Shown piece after piece: positions 11,296-23,900 of a stretch of 64,000 bases of DNA. Where the stretch lies: NCBI GenBank assembly GCA_036583965.1, contig JAZBQD010000015.1, positions 88,461,809 through 88,525,808 of the forward strand. Reading direction: 5' to 3'. Both the position numbers and the translations under genes were made by a program. Under the pieces are notes generated by a model that did not search any database, was not told where the DNA came from, and was given only the letters and a program-made list of their open reading frames with translations. Source of the stretch: Prunella strophiata (lineage: Eukaryota > Chordata > Aves > Passeriformes > Prunellidae). Numbering within the stretch: the stretch's first letter is position 1; each line of letters starts with the position of its first letter.

Positions 11296-12659
11296 CCTGC
11301 TACTGCAAATGAGAAATCTGGGTGTTATATTGACCCTTCTACTTCATTTAATACAGGCCTTAAAATGAAATAGACACTCCATCCTGCTGCCTCCAACACA
11401 GCTCTGCTTCTGTGGATCACTATTATGAGTCCCATTAAAAGGCAATGCAGACCCTTAGTTAATAAAGTAGCTCAATTCTTCTGCTTTTCTGATTCAACAA
11501 GTATGAAAGGGGATACTTCTTATTTCATCAATATTGGGCACGAGAAAATATGCTTTATAGCACAATAGTCAAACCAGCTGTAAAAATGAAATGGCACTTC
11601 TGCTCAAGTTCACTACTCTGTTCCACTCCAGCTGCAATGAGACTCATAAAGCTTGAAGCACAATTGAGTGAAGGCTTTCACACCTTCATTGCTTGATGTT
11701 GTTTCATGATTCATTATGTGGCTATTTCAGTCAATCTGACTACCATGCGGATAGGGCACAAAATTATTATTCAAACAGGAAATTTTAGGTCCAACAATTG
11801 GTTTCCTGTCTGACACAATTCACATGATGTAGGGTTGTGGATTTTTTTGTGTTTTGCATCTTTTCTAGAAGAATATCAATATCAAAAAATCAATCAGTGT
11901 CTGATAATGAAGGCTAAAACCCCTGAAATGCTAAAAGATAGTACCTTTTGAATACATAACAGGTTCCTCAAGGCAGAGGGCAAGGAGACTCAAAGGTCCA
12001 ACAAATTGTGAAGTTTGTCACACTCTGGCAATGCTTTTGTCAATTCCTATTTTAGGAGTCTCTCCTTATTTGCCTACAACTAGCAAACACATCATATGTT
12101 ACCTTGTCTAACGCCTTCCCATCAAGGCACTGCTTAGTGACTGAGGCAGCCCTGTGGAAAGAAGCATCAGAAGATGTTAGAGATTACATATCACACCAAT
12201 TTAATGCATTACAGAGCAAATCAATTGTGATAGATAGAACTTCAAATTAATAATCTGATTACAGAGGGACAAACCCAGGAAACATCCAGGGAGTTCCACA
12301 ATGTGGAAACCCAGCAGATTAGATCTGAAATTAATCTCAACTAGATAATCACTTTTGTATTCTGGATTTGCACTCACAAAGACAACTGACAAAAATGTAT
12401 GTTCCCCCAAATTACATAAATCAGTAGCCCTTGGGGCTACCACCAGAGTCAGGGAGAGAGACCCCCCCTTCTTTGGTCAACATCAATTTTGCCATTCATT
12501 TCCAAAGGGCTTGCACGTATCAGGACCAAATTGAGCTTTATAGCTTTTCCTTTCTCAAGAGCACATTTCTGTTATGCTCCATAGATTTTGGCCATTTCAA
12601 AGGGTCATGATGAGCTCTTTTCAGAGAGACAATCTAAGTCTTCTACCCTTCATCTTCTT
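11296..12659. other. Non-coding stretch, nothing recognised
   Basis: AT-rich unique-looking sequence. The 80-codon minus ORF at 12201-12443 has no recognisable feature. Confidence 0.6.
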
Positions 12660-12765
12660 CTGTTTAAGTCTATGAGTAGTCCCACTGACTCCTCTGGGAT
12701 TACATGGATAGTGAAAGTCAAGCATATATCAAAGAATATGATATTCAGCAGGATTGCTGCCTAGG
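12660..12765 (+). repeat. Ancient amniote interspersed repeat remnant
   Basis: The segment GAGTAGTCCCACTGACTCCT then GGGATTACATGGATAGTGAAAG then TCAAGCATAT...GCAGGATTG matches the layout of a very old repeat common across reptiles and birds. In its usual form this repeat has a GAGTAGTCCCATTGACTTCA palindrome, GTAAAGTTAAGCA, and GCAGGATCGGGGCC. I recognise the pattern but am not certain of its library name (MIR-like SINE or old DNA transposon), so I leave the class open. The copy is diverged and its ends are approximate. Confidence 0.5.
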
Positions 12766-13979
12766 GAGTGAGACACAAAAGGCTGTAGAAAAAATATTCC
12801 ATAATGAGACTCTATTAAAAAAGCCCACAAATGTTATTAAAGTTTGGTTGGTTTGTTACTGGTGGGGAAGTACTCTGAATCTAGCAGTGTGCATTTTCCC
12901 TATAATTTTATTGTTCGGATACATGCTATTATGCATGCATACAGTGATGTTATCTACTCTAATATCTTTCAGATATTTTACTGTGAATGTCATAAGCACA
13001 TAAAATCAGCTAATTCCTTCCCTGTTATGAATGCAGAATACTGATTGTGGAGCTATCAGTAATATGCATTCAGAGGATACACTGCACTGACTCTGAAGGA
13101 TCCACAATTGAATACTGAATAATCCACAAAATATGCCAAAATGCAAATAAGGTGGCTGACATGATATTGGAATGTTGAAGAACTGGAGAAATACAAAGGA
13201 GGTATTAGTAATTTGTTCCTCTTGTGGAAAAACTGCTTGTGAGACTCTGATTTAACTAATTTCAATTTCTATTAAAACCCTTTTCATTACTCTGACCCAC
13301 TGCATATGACAGCTGCAATTTCAAAATTAACACTAATTTGCAAGTGCAGCTGGCCTCCCTTGACAGTGAGACAGAGCACGAAACATTGTTAAGACAGAAA
13401 CTGAGGGTGGAGTTACACACATACTTAATTTTATAGTACACATGTTTCAGAATAATTTATTATAAATATACCCCAGTGCCATCAGTGCCAATTTTGCACT
13501 GCAGTTCCCTGCTTCTGACTTCCTATGAGCCAGATCTCTGCAGATCAGTTTGGGCCAGGTGAACCTTGCATTATTATTTTATCTCAGGCAGCTGTTCCCT
13601 CCCTGTTCATCCCTTCTGGGTTGCAAACACTGCTGTGCTGAGATGTAGAGCTGGAGTTTAGGGAACTGAAAGACTGGTTTTGCCTTGCTGGAGGCAGTGA
13701 CAGCTTTTGGAGGGAAAGTTTCTTGCAGACTCTTGCAGTGGCAAACACCAGCATACCCTGCCCATTTGGCAATAATTAGCGTGGCACAGCAGGTCAGGCC
13801 CAGACTCGGCTGGATACATGCTTGCTAAGCATGTGTTTATCCAAAGATCTTGCTCAAAGATTGAATTTGATGAACTAGGGCCTTAAAAACACTGTTGGCT
13901 GTTCTTTGAGGTTTGCTTGTGCTGTATGATATAATAAAGTAGCAGTAACTTAGACAGCAATTTAGATTTTGAAATTTCT
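12766..13979. other. Non-coding stretch, nothing recognised
   Basis: AT-rich sequence between the ancient repeat and the (AAAT)n array. ORFs at 12704-13003 and 13056-13265 are unremarkable. No repeat or RNA gene recognised. Confidence 0.55.
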
Positions 13980-13983
13980 AAAA

Positions 13984-14046
<63 letters not shown>
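13980..14046. repeat. (AAAT)n microsatellite
   Basis: About 16 uninterrupted copies of the tetranucleotide AAAT (ATTT on the minus strand). It abuts the 3' end of the CR1 element at 14047 with no intervening unique sequence. The minus-strand ORF across it is simply a run of Tyr-Leu-Phe-Ile codons from the repeat. Confidence 0.97.
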
Positions 14047-14047
<1 letters not shown>

Positions 14048-14396
14048 CCTAGACTCATTAAGGCTGGAAAAGACCCAGAAGAGTCCCACCATTAACCCTG
14101 CACCACCCTACTCACCAGCAAAGCATGTTCCCAAGTGCCACATTCACATGCCTTCTGAACCCTTCCAGGGATGGTGATTCCATCACTTCTCTGGGCAGCC
14201 TATTCCAATGCCTGACCATCCTTTCTGTGAAGAATTCTTTCCTCACCTCTAATCTACACCTCCCCTGGCACAACTTCAGGCCACTTCTTCTGGTCCTGTC
14301 ACTTATTACCTGGGAGAAAAGACTGATCCCTACTTACCTACAATGCTCTTTACAGTAGTTATAGAGAGATATAAGGTCCCTACTGAGCCTGAGAAA
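14047..14396 (-). mobile_element. CR1 LINE, 5'-truncated, about 350 bp
   Basis: On the plus strand this is the reverse complement of a CR1 3' region. The terminal block (TCATTAAGGCTGGAAAAGAC) lies at about 14053, followed by the typical CCAGGGATGGTGATTCCATC, then GGGCAGCC-ATTCCAATGCCTGACCA, then CACTTATTACCTGGGAGAAA (matching CR1 text usually read as TTTCTCCCA...on the sense strand). The element therefore lies on the minus strand with its 3' end near 14047. It breaks off at about 14396, inside the part that normally continues into the reverse transcriptase C-terminal coding region. No intact ORF remains. It is fused directly to (AAAT)n on its 3' side and (GATA)n on its 5' side. Confidence 0.92.
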
Positions 14397-14425
14397 AATA
14401 GATAGATGGATAGATAGAGAGATAG

Positions 14426-14487
<62 letters not shown>

Positions 14488-14525
14488 TAGATACATATAC
14501 ATAGAGATAGATATATATACATATA
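14397..14525. repeat. (GATA)n microsatellite with AT-rich tail
   Basis: It starts with imperfect GATA/GATG units, has a long perfect GATA core at about 14428-14487, and decays into GATATA/CATATA units to about 14525. The 89-codon minus-strand ORF here (14334-14603) is Tyr-Leu-Ser-Ile repeat translation. GATA arrays are common and length-variable in vertebrate genomes. Confidence 0.97.
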
Positions 14526-16296
14526 ACTTCTAAATTCTAAAATGTTTAAGCTCTGCTGTATATCCAATTTAGCTTTTGAAAGATGTTGTATACTATCTTT
14601 CACCCTGAAAGGTTTCAGAAGGACTTGTTATTTACAAATTATCTAAAATCCACATGCAAGAAGACAGTAAGGGAGATTAGTGCAAAAAATAGTCAGAATT
14701 CAGGCACCAGCACTGAAGGATTCTTGCTGGTCAGACACTTACTTAGAGGTGTCTACATTAGGTTTTATGGGGCCATTTCCAGAACTGAGGGATTGGTAGT
14801 GTTATAATTAGGCAGATTTCTAACCTTCTCTGTCCTTCCCTCCTCCAACCTGTCAGTCCTGGTTTGAGCTGATGAAGTTTCTAATGTTTCTTCTTGGGCA
14901 CTGCTAACAGCCTGCAGCAGTGACCTCTCTCATCCTGCATTTTCTGCCTTTCTCTATAAGCTTTTACTACGAGTAAAATCTCTTCCTGCCCCTTTAGCTC
15001 TCATGTCACACACGTTCCAGACTGGGCTTAGGTAGTACTGGAGTCCAATGAAGGAGCACCTTTAGTGCTTGAGGAGCTGAAGTTCCCTGCAGGACATCCA
15101 AGCCTTGCCAGCCTCTCTCAGGCTGTCACACAAGGTGACCTGTGCCCAGCCCTGTGCTCTGTGGTGGTGTCTGTCTGTGAGCAGCACCTGGCAGCGTGAC
15201 ACCACGCTCAGGGCCTGAGCCAATTCACTCCAGAGCTCATCTGGGCACCCACCAGGGCACTGTGTCCTGACAGGGACACAGACCTCTGCAAGAAATGAGG
15301 AGAGTACAGACAGGCAACTCTGCGGCAGTACTGCTGCTGGGCTCACAAGCTTTTTTGGTGTTCAAAATACTCTTGATTAAAACCTGCCTCAGACATCACA
15401 GCCTTCCATGGGTATTAATTTTAAATAAAAATGGAATTAATGGGAAATTTCAGCTCTTGATAAAATCAGATAGTCCTTCACATTAAACTCTCACTCACAC
15501 AGAAAATGGTAATCTCTCCACTGTTTGTCTAATAAAATGTTATTTGTCTAGGAAAAGAGAATGTTATGATTTATCTATCAGTGGTTTGCTAAACATCTCA
15601 TTCATTTTGGTTTGCAAAGTGAAGCTTCAGGATGAGGGTGCTGATATTTTTGAATACCTACTCATCCCCAGGGAATCTGGAAAAGGTTAAAAATTTATTG
15701 CAGGCACTCCAAGTGCACTAATGTCTTACAGACAGAGCTGGCATTGATCCTTTCTTCTCTCCTGCTAAATCTTCCACAGATGAGAACAGCTATTTACTTT
15801 ACATTGTGCAAGCAGAGCTCCTCGAAGAGAAATAAAATCTTTCTAACTTGGAACATACTGCTTGGAGCAGACTTGGATTCCTGTTACACAATGTCTGATT
15901 ATTCCCATCTTAGAAATATCTGGGGCAAACAATATGTGTCTTCCAGGGCATCAGCTCCAGGTGAGTGGAAAAAGAACTGACAACCTGGAGATGTCTGCAG
16001 ATGCACACAAGGCATTTATTTATCTGGGCACAGACTGAGCTGGAGTAACAGCAAAAAAAGCTTTTTTCTTTTTTAAGTTAGGAAAAAATGGTGGAGAGTG
16101 TTCAACAAGAAGGAGGTTCAATTAATATGAATATAAGGAATAACTCAGTAAAAAGACAGGAGTTGTATTGTGATGGTGAAGATAACTGAGGAGCAGTGTC
16201 ATATCTCCCTAGGTATATCTGATGATCCTTTTAGTAGAGCACTTTTTGAAAATAATCAAGCTGACTCCACTTCAGGGATTGAGAAATGTGTCTTAT
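14526..16296. other. Non-coding stretch, moderately GC-rich at 15060-15300
   Basis: No gene recognised. A GC-richer patch at about 15060-15300 (CTGTGGTGGTGTCTGTCTGT and similar) gives a 94-codon minus ORF (15062-15346) without any domain. An interrupted T-rich/A-rich pair lies near 16050-16090. Confidence 0.55.
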
Positions 16297-16370
16297 GAGG
16301 TGTTAGGACATAGGTTGGACTCGATGATCTTAGAGGTCTCTTCCAACCTCATTATTCTGTGATTCTGTGA
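16297..16370 (+). mobile_element. CR1 LINE 3'-terminal fragment
   Basis: It contains GGTTGGACTCGATGATCT, then AGAGGTCTCTTCCAACCTC, and ends in two copies of ATTCTGTG. This is the classic avian CR1 3' end, including its short octamer-like terminal repeat. The preceding TGTTAGGACATA is consistent with CR1 text upstream of that block. It is severely 5'-truncated and non-coding. The orientation is plus, and the 3' end at 16370 is well defined. Confidence 0.92.
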
Positions 16371-19300
16371 GTGCATGACACCCCTCAGGTCTAACTTGAG
16401 AAATAATTAAAATGGTACATGCTATTACCAACATGGCTTTCTCAAGATGCTACCAAATCTCATGCACTGCAGTATCTGCATGGAAGAATACAGGGAACTT
16501 CCATTTAGTTCCAAATTTGGCCCTCAGAGATGTATGTTCTTGGTTCTTGTGAAAACTAATGGAAAGAGTATGTTAAATCAGGCTTTAGAGCACAGCCCCT
16601 TATGAGCTCTGCTTCTGAAGCACTTCTTGTTGCTTTGATTTACAGCAGTAAGTGCTACAGGGGCAGGTGCCCTCTCTGGGCAGCAGGGAGGGAGCCAGAA
16701 AGTTGAAAGATGCCCTGTTATATTCTCTGCTTTCATATAAACAATACTTTGTTAATACATTAATGGGTTTGAGAGAAACTGAAGATGAATTTACATTATA
16801 AGTATGGACTTCTAAGTAAATTTATTTTGAAGGGACTTGGCTGGTTAGAGTCCAGCAGCATCCTTTTGCAAGAAGACTGGGTTGAAATGCAAAGTAAGAC
16901 TAGTGTTGCACAACCTACAAAACCAGCAAATAACATGACTGGAGCTGAAGATGTGCATCAGCCAGAGTCCCTTGCTGTGTGCCCAGGTCCCAAGAGTGGT
17001 TCTGCCTCCAATGCAGCTGCTCCTTCCTCTGGGCAGATAATGAAACCTGTGACTTGGTGCACAGCCATCGGAACTTTGCACACAAAAGGTCTGAGTTGTT
17101 ATCAAATACAGAGCTGAACTCATTGTTAGCCTTTTATGCATAAAGCACCCATCCTATTTCATGTGAGTGCTGTGAGGGGAGCACAGTCACTCCCAGCCAC
17201 AGCTGATGCACTCAATAAATGCACTCATGAGAGCAAAGCTTCACTTCTGCCCTGAATACCAGAGCACAGAAAGCAGCTGCCTAAGGAAGGCAGGGTGAAA
17301 GAACAGGGACGGTGTTTGCCTGAATCCTGGAACCCACAAGCCTCAGAGAGAACCTGAATGGGAGTGGTGGGCTGGCTGGGACAGCCCAGGGCTGTCTGGC
17401 TGTGGCTGTGGCCTGGAGTTACCCTCCTGACTAATCACCACTTTGCTTGCACAGGACTTGCTTGTGAAATGTCTCTGCACATAAAACAGAGCTCTCTCAT
17501 CTACATTTCTCTCTCCAAAGAACAATACTCCTTGCACTAAAGGTTGTGTAACTGAACATTGGAGCACTAAAAAAAAGTGCTCTCAAACCGTATGAAATTC
17601 AGGAAGTTTTTTTCTTTCCAGTACTCCATTTTCATATGAAAAGGCTCTCTCTCTTTACAGATTTGTTTCTTTGATACTTCCAAACATTCTTCTCTGCGTC
17701 TCACTGATCACCATGTCCCAAAATTTTCACCATTTGTACTAATAGACATGATGGTGAGGTTGGGAACTGACTTGCAGACTGCCTCTAACTTCAATTGCTT
17801 TTTAAACCAAGAGCAGCTAAAGCACTAGAAAACCCTTGATGAAAGACAGCTCTGCTCTATTTAACAGAGGATTATTGTGCTTCAGTTTAAACTGCTTCCT
17901 TAATCAAATTGACATAAGCTTGCTTGATATCTATTTAAGTTTCCATATTATTTTTTTCTCTTGTTTAATTAAATCCATTTTGAATTATGCTTTGAGGCAA
18001 ACCTGCACAGCTCTGTATGTACACAAGCTCTCAGATGGTGTTACCAACAGCCCATTTGGAAATGGTACAGCTCATTAGCTTTGCTGGCTCCCAGACAGTT
18101 CAGGACAGTTTGAATTTCCTGCCAACTCAATGGTATTATTTAGTTTGTATTTAAAAGCTCGTGTTTCCTTTTGACCCACGATGGCCAGCGAGCACAAGCA
18201 CTGAAGGGCCTGGTCTTTCATCAGCGTCTGCAAGAGCAGAAGAGCCCTGAGACTCTGGATGAGTACAGTGCATTGCCTTTTGCTTCCTTTTACTGCTGTT
18301 TTTTGAAACAGAAGGAAGAGACAATGTGAGCTTTTGTACAAAAGTGAGGTGACCTTTCCAAGTTACATGTGGGATCTGCTGCTGTTTCTATAGAGACCAA
18401 ACGCATTAACCTGAGTCAAGTGGGAATGCCTGAGGCTCATTGAAAGGGATATGGTTCTCAGAGAAAGCTGGAAGATTTAAGTAAAAGGCTTGATTCATGT
18501 GTTTTACTTTTTAAACAAAGGGAAGCTGCATTTAAACTTCTTCAATTGGATGTCTGAGCAAAGACAAACATTTTGTGTCTGATTTTCAGCTTCCAGTTTC
18601 CAACTTGCAACAGTCTTACCAAAAAGCTGTCCTACTTTAGGGTCCCAAATGCTTCTTTGGCTGAATAAGACTGCACATGAACTAGGTTTAGACTGGTGAA
18701 ATATGCTTCTTGTTCAGTCACAGAGACTGCAAAAAGTACTCTGAGATGCTGTTTAGTTTGTCCATCCTACATCCACAAACCCATAAACTGAAATAAAATC
18801 TCCCCTCAAGGCAGGTCCTAGCTCATTCTTTTCAGACCTAAACCCATTATGTTTCAATACTGAGAACCAGTGTACAGAATAAAACATTTTGCACTATGTA
18901 TAAGAAAGATTAAAAAAAAAACCAAACCCTTAAGAGATCAGTTACACACCTTTTCTGGGAGCTAACAAGAAAAGACAATGATGATAAATTTCTATACTAA
19001 CTAATAAAATAAATTATTTTCACTGATTTTAGGCGCTAGGCCTATTTAATTAGCAGGTGGGTGGACATGAATCATGTCACAAGTGCTGCTTGTTGTCATC
19101 TGTCTAGATATATTCTGTCTGATCACTGGAGAAAATTCAGCTTCTGCCTGTGTGCCTAGCCAGTTCAGTTTTTTGGTGGAGGAACAAAAGATAAAGTGGG
19201 GATTTTCTCCAAATTTCCATTTCTACCTAGTCCAACAGGTATATTTGGTAAAACAAGACTTTTTCTGTGGAAAATCATTCCCAAGCCCTCACCCTTCCAG

Positions 19301-20869
19301 TGGTATTTCCACAGTGTATTTGGGAGTCTGAAAAGAAGGGGGGTTTTTAGTGATTTTTCTCTTTGCATCTCTTAGACATGCACTCCTATGGCCACCTCTG
19401 GCTTTGGGTAGTGGAGTACGCCTGCTTGGCTGTGGGAGTTAAGAAAAATAAAACAACAGTTAATAGCAGCTCATTAAAAACAAAACCAAAACTCCACATA
19501 GTTACAAAATGGCAGAGTTTAAAGGCTAATCTGACAAGTGTTGCATAGGAGAGAACCATGTACTTTACAAATAGGAAAATTTCTAATTATCACCCATGGA
19601 AAAGAAATGCTATGATTAGTTTGAACTGTGTTGAACCTTTCACTGCTTAAGAAAAGAATTATTCAAAAAGGCAGCCAGTGCACAAACAGCTCTTCATCTT
19701 TTACCTAGCTTGGCTGGCATTTAGATCAAACAAGTAGGATCAAAGTTTGTTTTTACAAAGTCCCCTTTAGATGCAAGAGTCCCAAAAGTGCTTCATAAAA
19801 TGGCCCTTTGAGAAATACATCTCCTAAGTAATAAGTTAGGTATGCAGAGTTAAGCACAATAAAGAGCAGTGCTGGGTATCAGCAGCAAAATAATTGGTTT
19901 TGTCATCTCAAATAAAAAATTAAATATTCCTAACTGACTTTCATTTTCCATTCTGCTCCCCAATCACGGAACACACACGAAATGCTGCCGTAAGGGCCTG
20001 AGCACTCTATTGATCTTCACAGTTCTGGTGGCACCGCTCACTGCTGGTGTTGGTGCTCCCAGAACGCTGAGTGGCCAATTTTAGGGTGTCCTTTGAACGA
20101 TTGTGCAAGCCCAGGGTGAAGGTTGTGTCCCAGACAGAACTCACTGAAAGTGTCTTCCTGTTTTCTGGCTTGCTGCTGCTGGGAAACAGGGCTCAGCACT
20201 GCCTGTACCTGGTGCTCTGGTTGTGAGGAGAGCACTGACAAGGAACAGAAAAGCTTTCTAAACTGGAGCTGCTCTGGCCTGGTGCTCCATGGCAACGTGT
20301 TCTTTGTTTGATAAGGGTTAAGCTTTTTATTAAAGACGTTCATGTGGGTGCTTTGTGTACCTGCACAATGAGATACCTCCAGATAAATAAAGAGCATTAC
20401 TTTTGAACACAATCCTGGTTTATCCAGTGCAATAGCACATGCATGTGAATAGACTGGAAATATTGACACAGAGTAACAGAAAAGGTTAAGTCAATGTTTG
20501 CTCGGTGCTGCAATCCAGAAGTCATTTTGAGTGCAGCAAATTCTGAGACTCCCGAGCAGGAAGTAAACAAACAGGTCAAAGCAATTAACAGATAAGTTAG
20601 GCGAGCTCAGTGCATGCACAAACAGGCTCAGCAAAGCACTCTGTTCCAGTCTGCAGCCCAGCCTGAAGCACTTGGGCAATGTCTTATTGCCTGTGGTTCT
20701 GCACTCCTTGCATTTTCCTCTTTGCAGTGGGCATTAAGTTCATGCTTACTTAGGGAAGTGTGACAGCCTGCAAGGGCATTGAGACCTCCTTGGGGCAAGG
20801 AATAGAGGGACGTGCATTTGTGGGGGTCGTGTTTTATCGAAACAGGGAGCTGCTCCTGTTCATATTGGC
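16371..20869. other. Non-coding stretch, nothing recognised
   Basis: Long single-copy-looking interval. It includes a small perfect palindrome (GACAGCCC-A-GGGCTGTC, 17380-17396) in a GC-richer patch, and an A-run near 18912. ORFs at 16785-17117, 16845-17141 and 20038-20469 (143 codons, minus) have no recognised domains and overlap on opposite strands. No RNA gene recognised. Confidence 0.55.
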
Positions 20870-20925
20870 AACAAATGTATTGACTTCTATAGGAGCAGGA
20901 CTGCGAGCTGAAGGAGTCATCAATC
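20870..20925 (+). repeat. Possible ancient amniote repeat remnant
   Basis: GTATTGACTTCTATAGGAGC followed by AGGACTGCGAG resembles the TTGACTTCAATGGGAGCAGG core of a widespread old amniote repeat, possibly the same broad family as 12660-12765. The resemblance covers only about 30 bases with several mismatches, so chance similarity is not excluded. Confidence 0.3.
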
Positions 20926-23900
20926 TTGTTACACAGTATTGAGCAGAAGTGTAATAGGTGCTCAGTCTGGTCTGTATATTTTTCATTTGCAATAGCTGTG
21001 TTTCAGGGATAACACACATTCATAGGAATTGATCTGATGGCCAGAATCTGTAACTAAGGACAAGTTGTGCAGCCCAGGAAGGTGGGATCAAGCAGGCAGG
21101 ACAGTAGCAGGTCTTTAAGTTTCCTGGCTAACAGCAAGGAGAGACAGTAGCCTGGCCAACCCCCTATCTGTCTTACTGCTGCAAATTACAGCATCAGCAT
21201 CACCTCACACTGGGCAGCAGTGAAGCAGTTAATGTGACTTTGGAGGGAGAGATATGAGCTCCTTGCCAGCCCAGGTAAGTAAGTCAATATTACAAAGCAA
21301 ACTCCATAAAGAACTTCGTGTTCTCCGGCAGAGGACCTTCATTAAAGCAGCAAGCGAAGCAGTACACTTATTTCCCAGGGGTCAACCACTTACACCTTAA
21401 ACTTTCAAAAATGAAATTTATTCCCTGTTCTCCAAAAGACATTTCACGTAGTAGTGCCCTTTTGGGATTAAAAAATCAAAATCTCTGACATTTTCCTGAA
21501 ATTTTTGTGATGAGAGGGGATCACGTTGTTAGAGCTGAAGGACACTAGAGTGCCTCACAGTGCAAGAGCTCTCTTTTTGAATATCTGAGCTACTCTTGCC
21601 TGAGATGGGGTACCTGCTGGAAGAAATCAACACTTCAGCAAACTCCTGAAGTACAGATGGTTTCCAGAGAGAAACAGAACTGAAGTCTTAGACTGGAGCT
21701 TCTCAAAAGTCTGCATTCAGCTGACAGTGGCTTTCAGGTGAAATTTATTCTGTCTGAAGTCTCTGTCACGTTTATGTGAATTTGCAGCCACAAATGTGAG
21801 AACTTCAACAAGCACGTGGCAACTGGAAGAAGGCTTCAGTGAATGAAGACAGCTTAGTACTCAGGGCAGAAAAAGAAAAGGTTATCTTGGGGCTTTTCAT
21901 CCTTGACATAAAAAGATGAAAAGGGAACATCATAACTTCAAAGTACGTGAAAGAGTGCTGCAAAAGAAGCAGCTTCTTTTCTTTATTGACTTGTCAGATG
22001 GGACAAGACATAATGTGTTTAAATGGAAGGAAGGAATCAGGTCAGGCACTAGTAAAATGAACTTTCTAGCAGCAACATGCTGAAGCACAGGAGTAACTTA
22101 CCCTTTGATAGCTCTTGGGATGGTCTTTGCTGGGGATATTGAAGTCCTAGATGAAGCTAGTGACCTAAATATGTGTAAATATAGCTGACATTATCTTGTG
22201 ATGACACAAGACCAGCCTTCTTCTTGAAATCCCTTCAACACTGCTTCTTTTGCACAGGGTGAGGAAAACTCTACCATGGACCAGAACAATTCCAAGACTT
22301 CAGAGGCACTTCAGAGAAGATGGAGGAAGGATGATGTTTGCCCTGGCAGAGTGGTTTGTTCAGTAGCAGCCTTCACTTGCACCACAGAGATGGCAGTGTG
22401 CTTTCTTTTCAAAACCTTGCAGTGTGCTTTTTTTTCTCCTCATACATGATTTCTGTCATGATAAATAATATTTGAGAGGTTTTTACACAGTTTGTCAGCT
22501 ACTTTCTTATCTGCAAAACATGACAGCATGAGTCACCACTTCTTTGAAGGTAGAAATTATTTAAATTGAAAATAAATATCCAAGTAGAACCACATAGAAG
22601 ACAAAGGGATATTGCAGACCAAAACAAATATTCAAAATGAATAATAATGTCTCTCCATATAATTACTCTTCTAGAAAGCAACTTTCTCATGCTACATAAT
22701 TGAGATGCTCAGGTAAATTTTAGAAATATGCCTCAGAACACTGAAAGTAATGCACATCATGTACAAAGTTGTGCTGTTTTCCCTGGCTTCAGCTGCATTT
22801 GAGATTTCAGGAACAGCTTGTATTACCTCATTCATCAATCTCTTGTCTTGTTCTGTTCCCACATTATTCTACTTGAAGTATAAAAAATGCTCCTGTTTCA
22901 TTTAACCATTTGTACATATATCAGACCACCAGGAGAGCAAATGGAGTGAAAGATATGAAGGGCCTATTTGATATGTGGGATCTGTGAAATAGCTCACCTG
23001 GAGGTAAAACAAAATACTTGCTCAGAAAAGCTTTTCTTTTTGTAGTTCTTCAAGAAATATTCAGATTTAAGATGCTAAATGTGTTAGACACTTCATAAAG
23101 ATCTCTCTCTGTGCTCAGACTACTGATCAGACAGGCTAAGATGAAAAGGAGAATTAATTAGAATTAGTAGAAAAAAAGAAACTGCTGGATCAAATTCTTT
23201 CAAGAGAAAGGAAGAAGTTGTTTCATTACCTAAAAAAAGAAGAGCAAACATTTTTTTGATCTTTAAATCAATTGATCCAAAGCAATTTGCACCTGACCAA
23301 CAGAGGAGCACCTAACTAACTTGAGTCAAGCTAGATGAAAGAAAGCAATGTAAGTTAGCCAGAATATCCTCCCATTCTGACATGATTAGACCACTTTCAG
23401 TATTTAGGAGAAACTATTTCAATCTGCCTCAAACCTTTTCACACAGCACTAGCTCAGGTTTCTTAGTTCTGCTCTTTCACCTACAGAAAGTTGTATTGTG
23501 GTTGAATAGGAAAGGTTGGACTATAACAGAATTCTAAGTAGATCTGAGAAGCCTTTTTTTTTTTTTCATTTTTTTCATTCCCCAGAAAAATGTTTTGTAC
23601 TTGAAAACTTTTTACTTTTATATTTTCTATAGTTTTTTTTTTTCCTAGGTGGTTTTTACTCCCCATTATACATGTCTAAGTGAAACATTATTTTGAAACA
23701 AAAAAAGATGTCTTGAAAAGGTTAATTTTAATGAGAGAAGGGTCTTGCTAAACCAATTTGACTTTGTCGGAAATTTGTGCATACAAATTAGATAGATCTA
23801 AATGTTTGGTAGTTAACATTTAAGTTAATATAACTTTGCTCTGTGCCCATCAGCATTTTCAGTGTATCTAACTAAGAGAGCCCCTTAGTTGTTCAAGTGC

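Noticed and set aside
14334..14603. Minus-strand ORF rich in Tyr, Leu, Ser and Ile
   Set aside because: It is the translation of the (GATA)n array and part of the CR1 tail. The same applies to 13883-14092 over the (AAAT)n array.
17380..17396. GACAGCCC-A-GGGCTGTC palindrome as a binding site
   Set aside because: Eight-base arms in a GC-richer patch; palindromes of this size are expected by chance in 64 kb.
20038..20469. 143-codon minus ORF
   Set aside because: No domain or signal peptide, and three other ORFs overlap it in other frames and strands.
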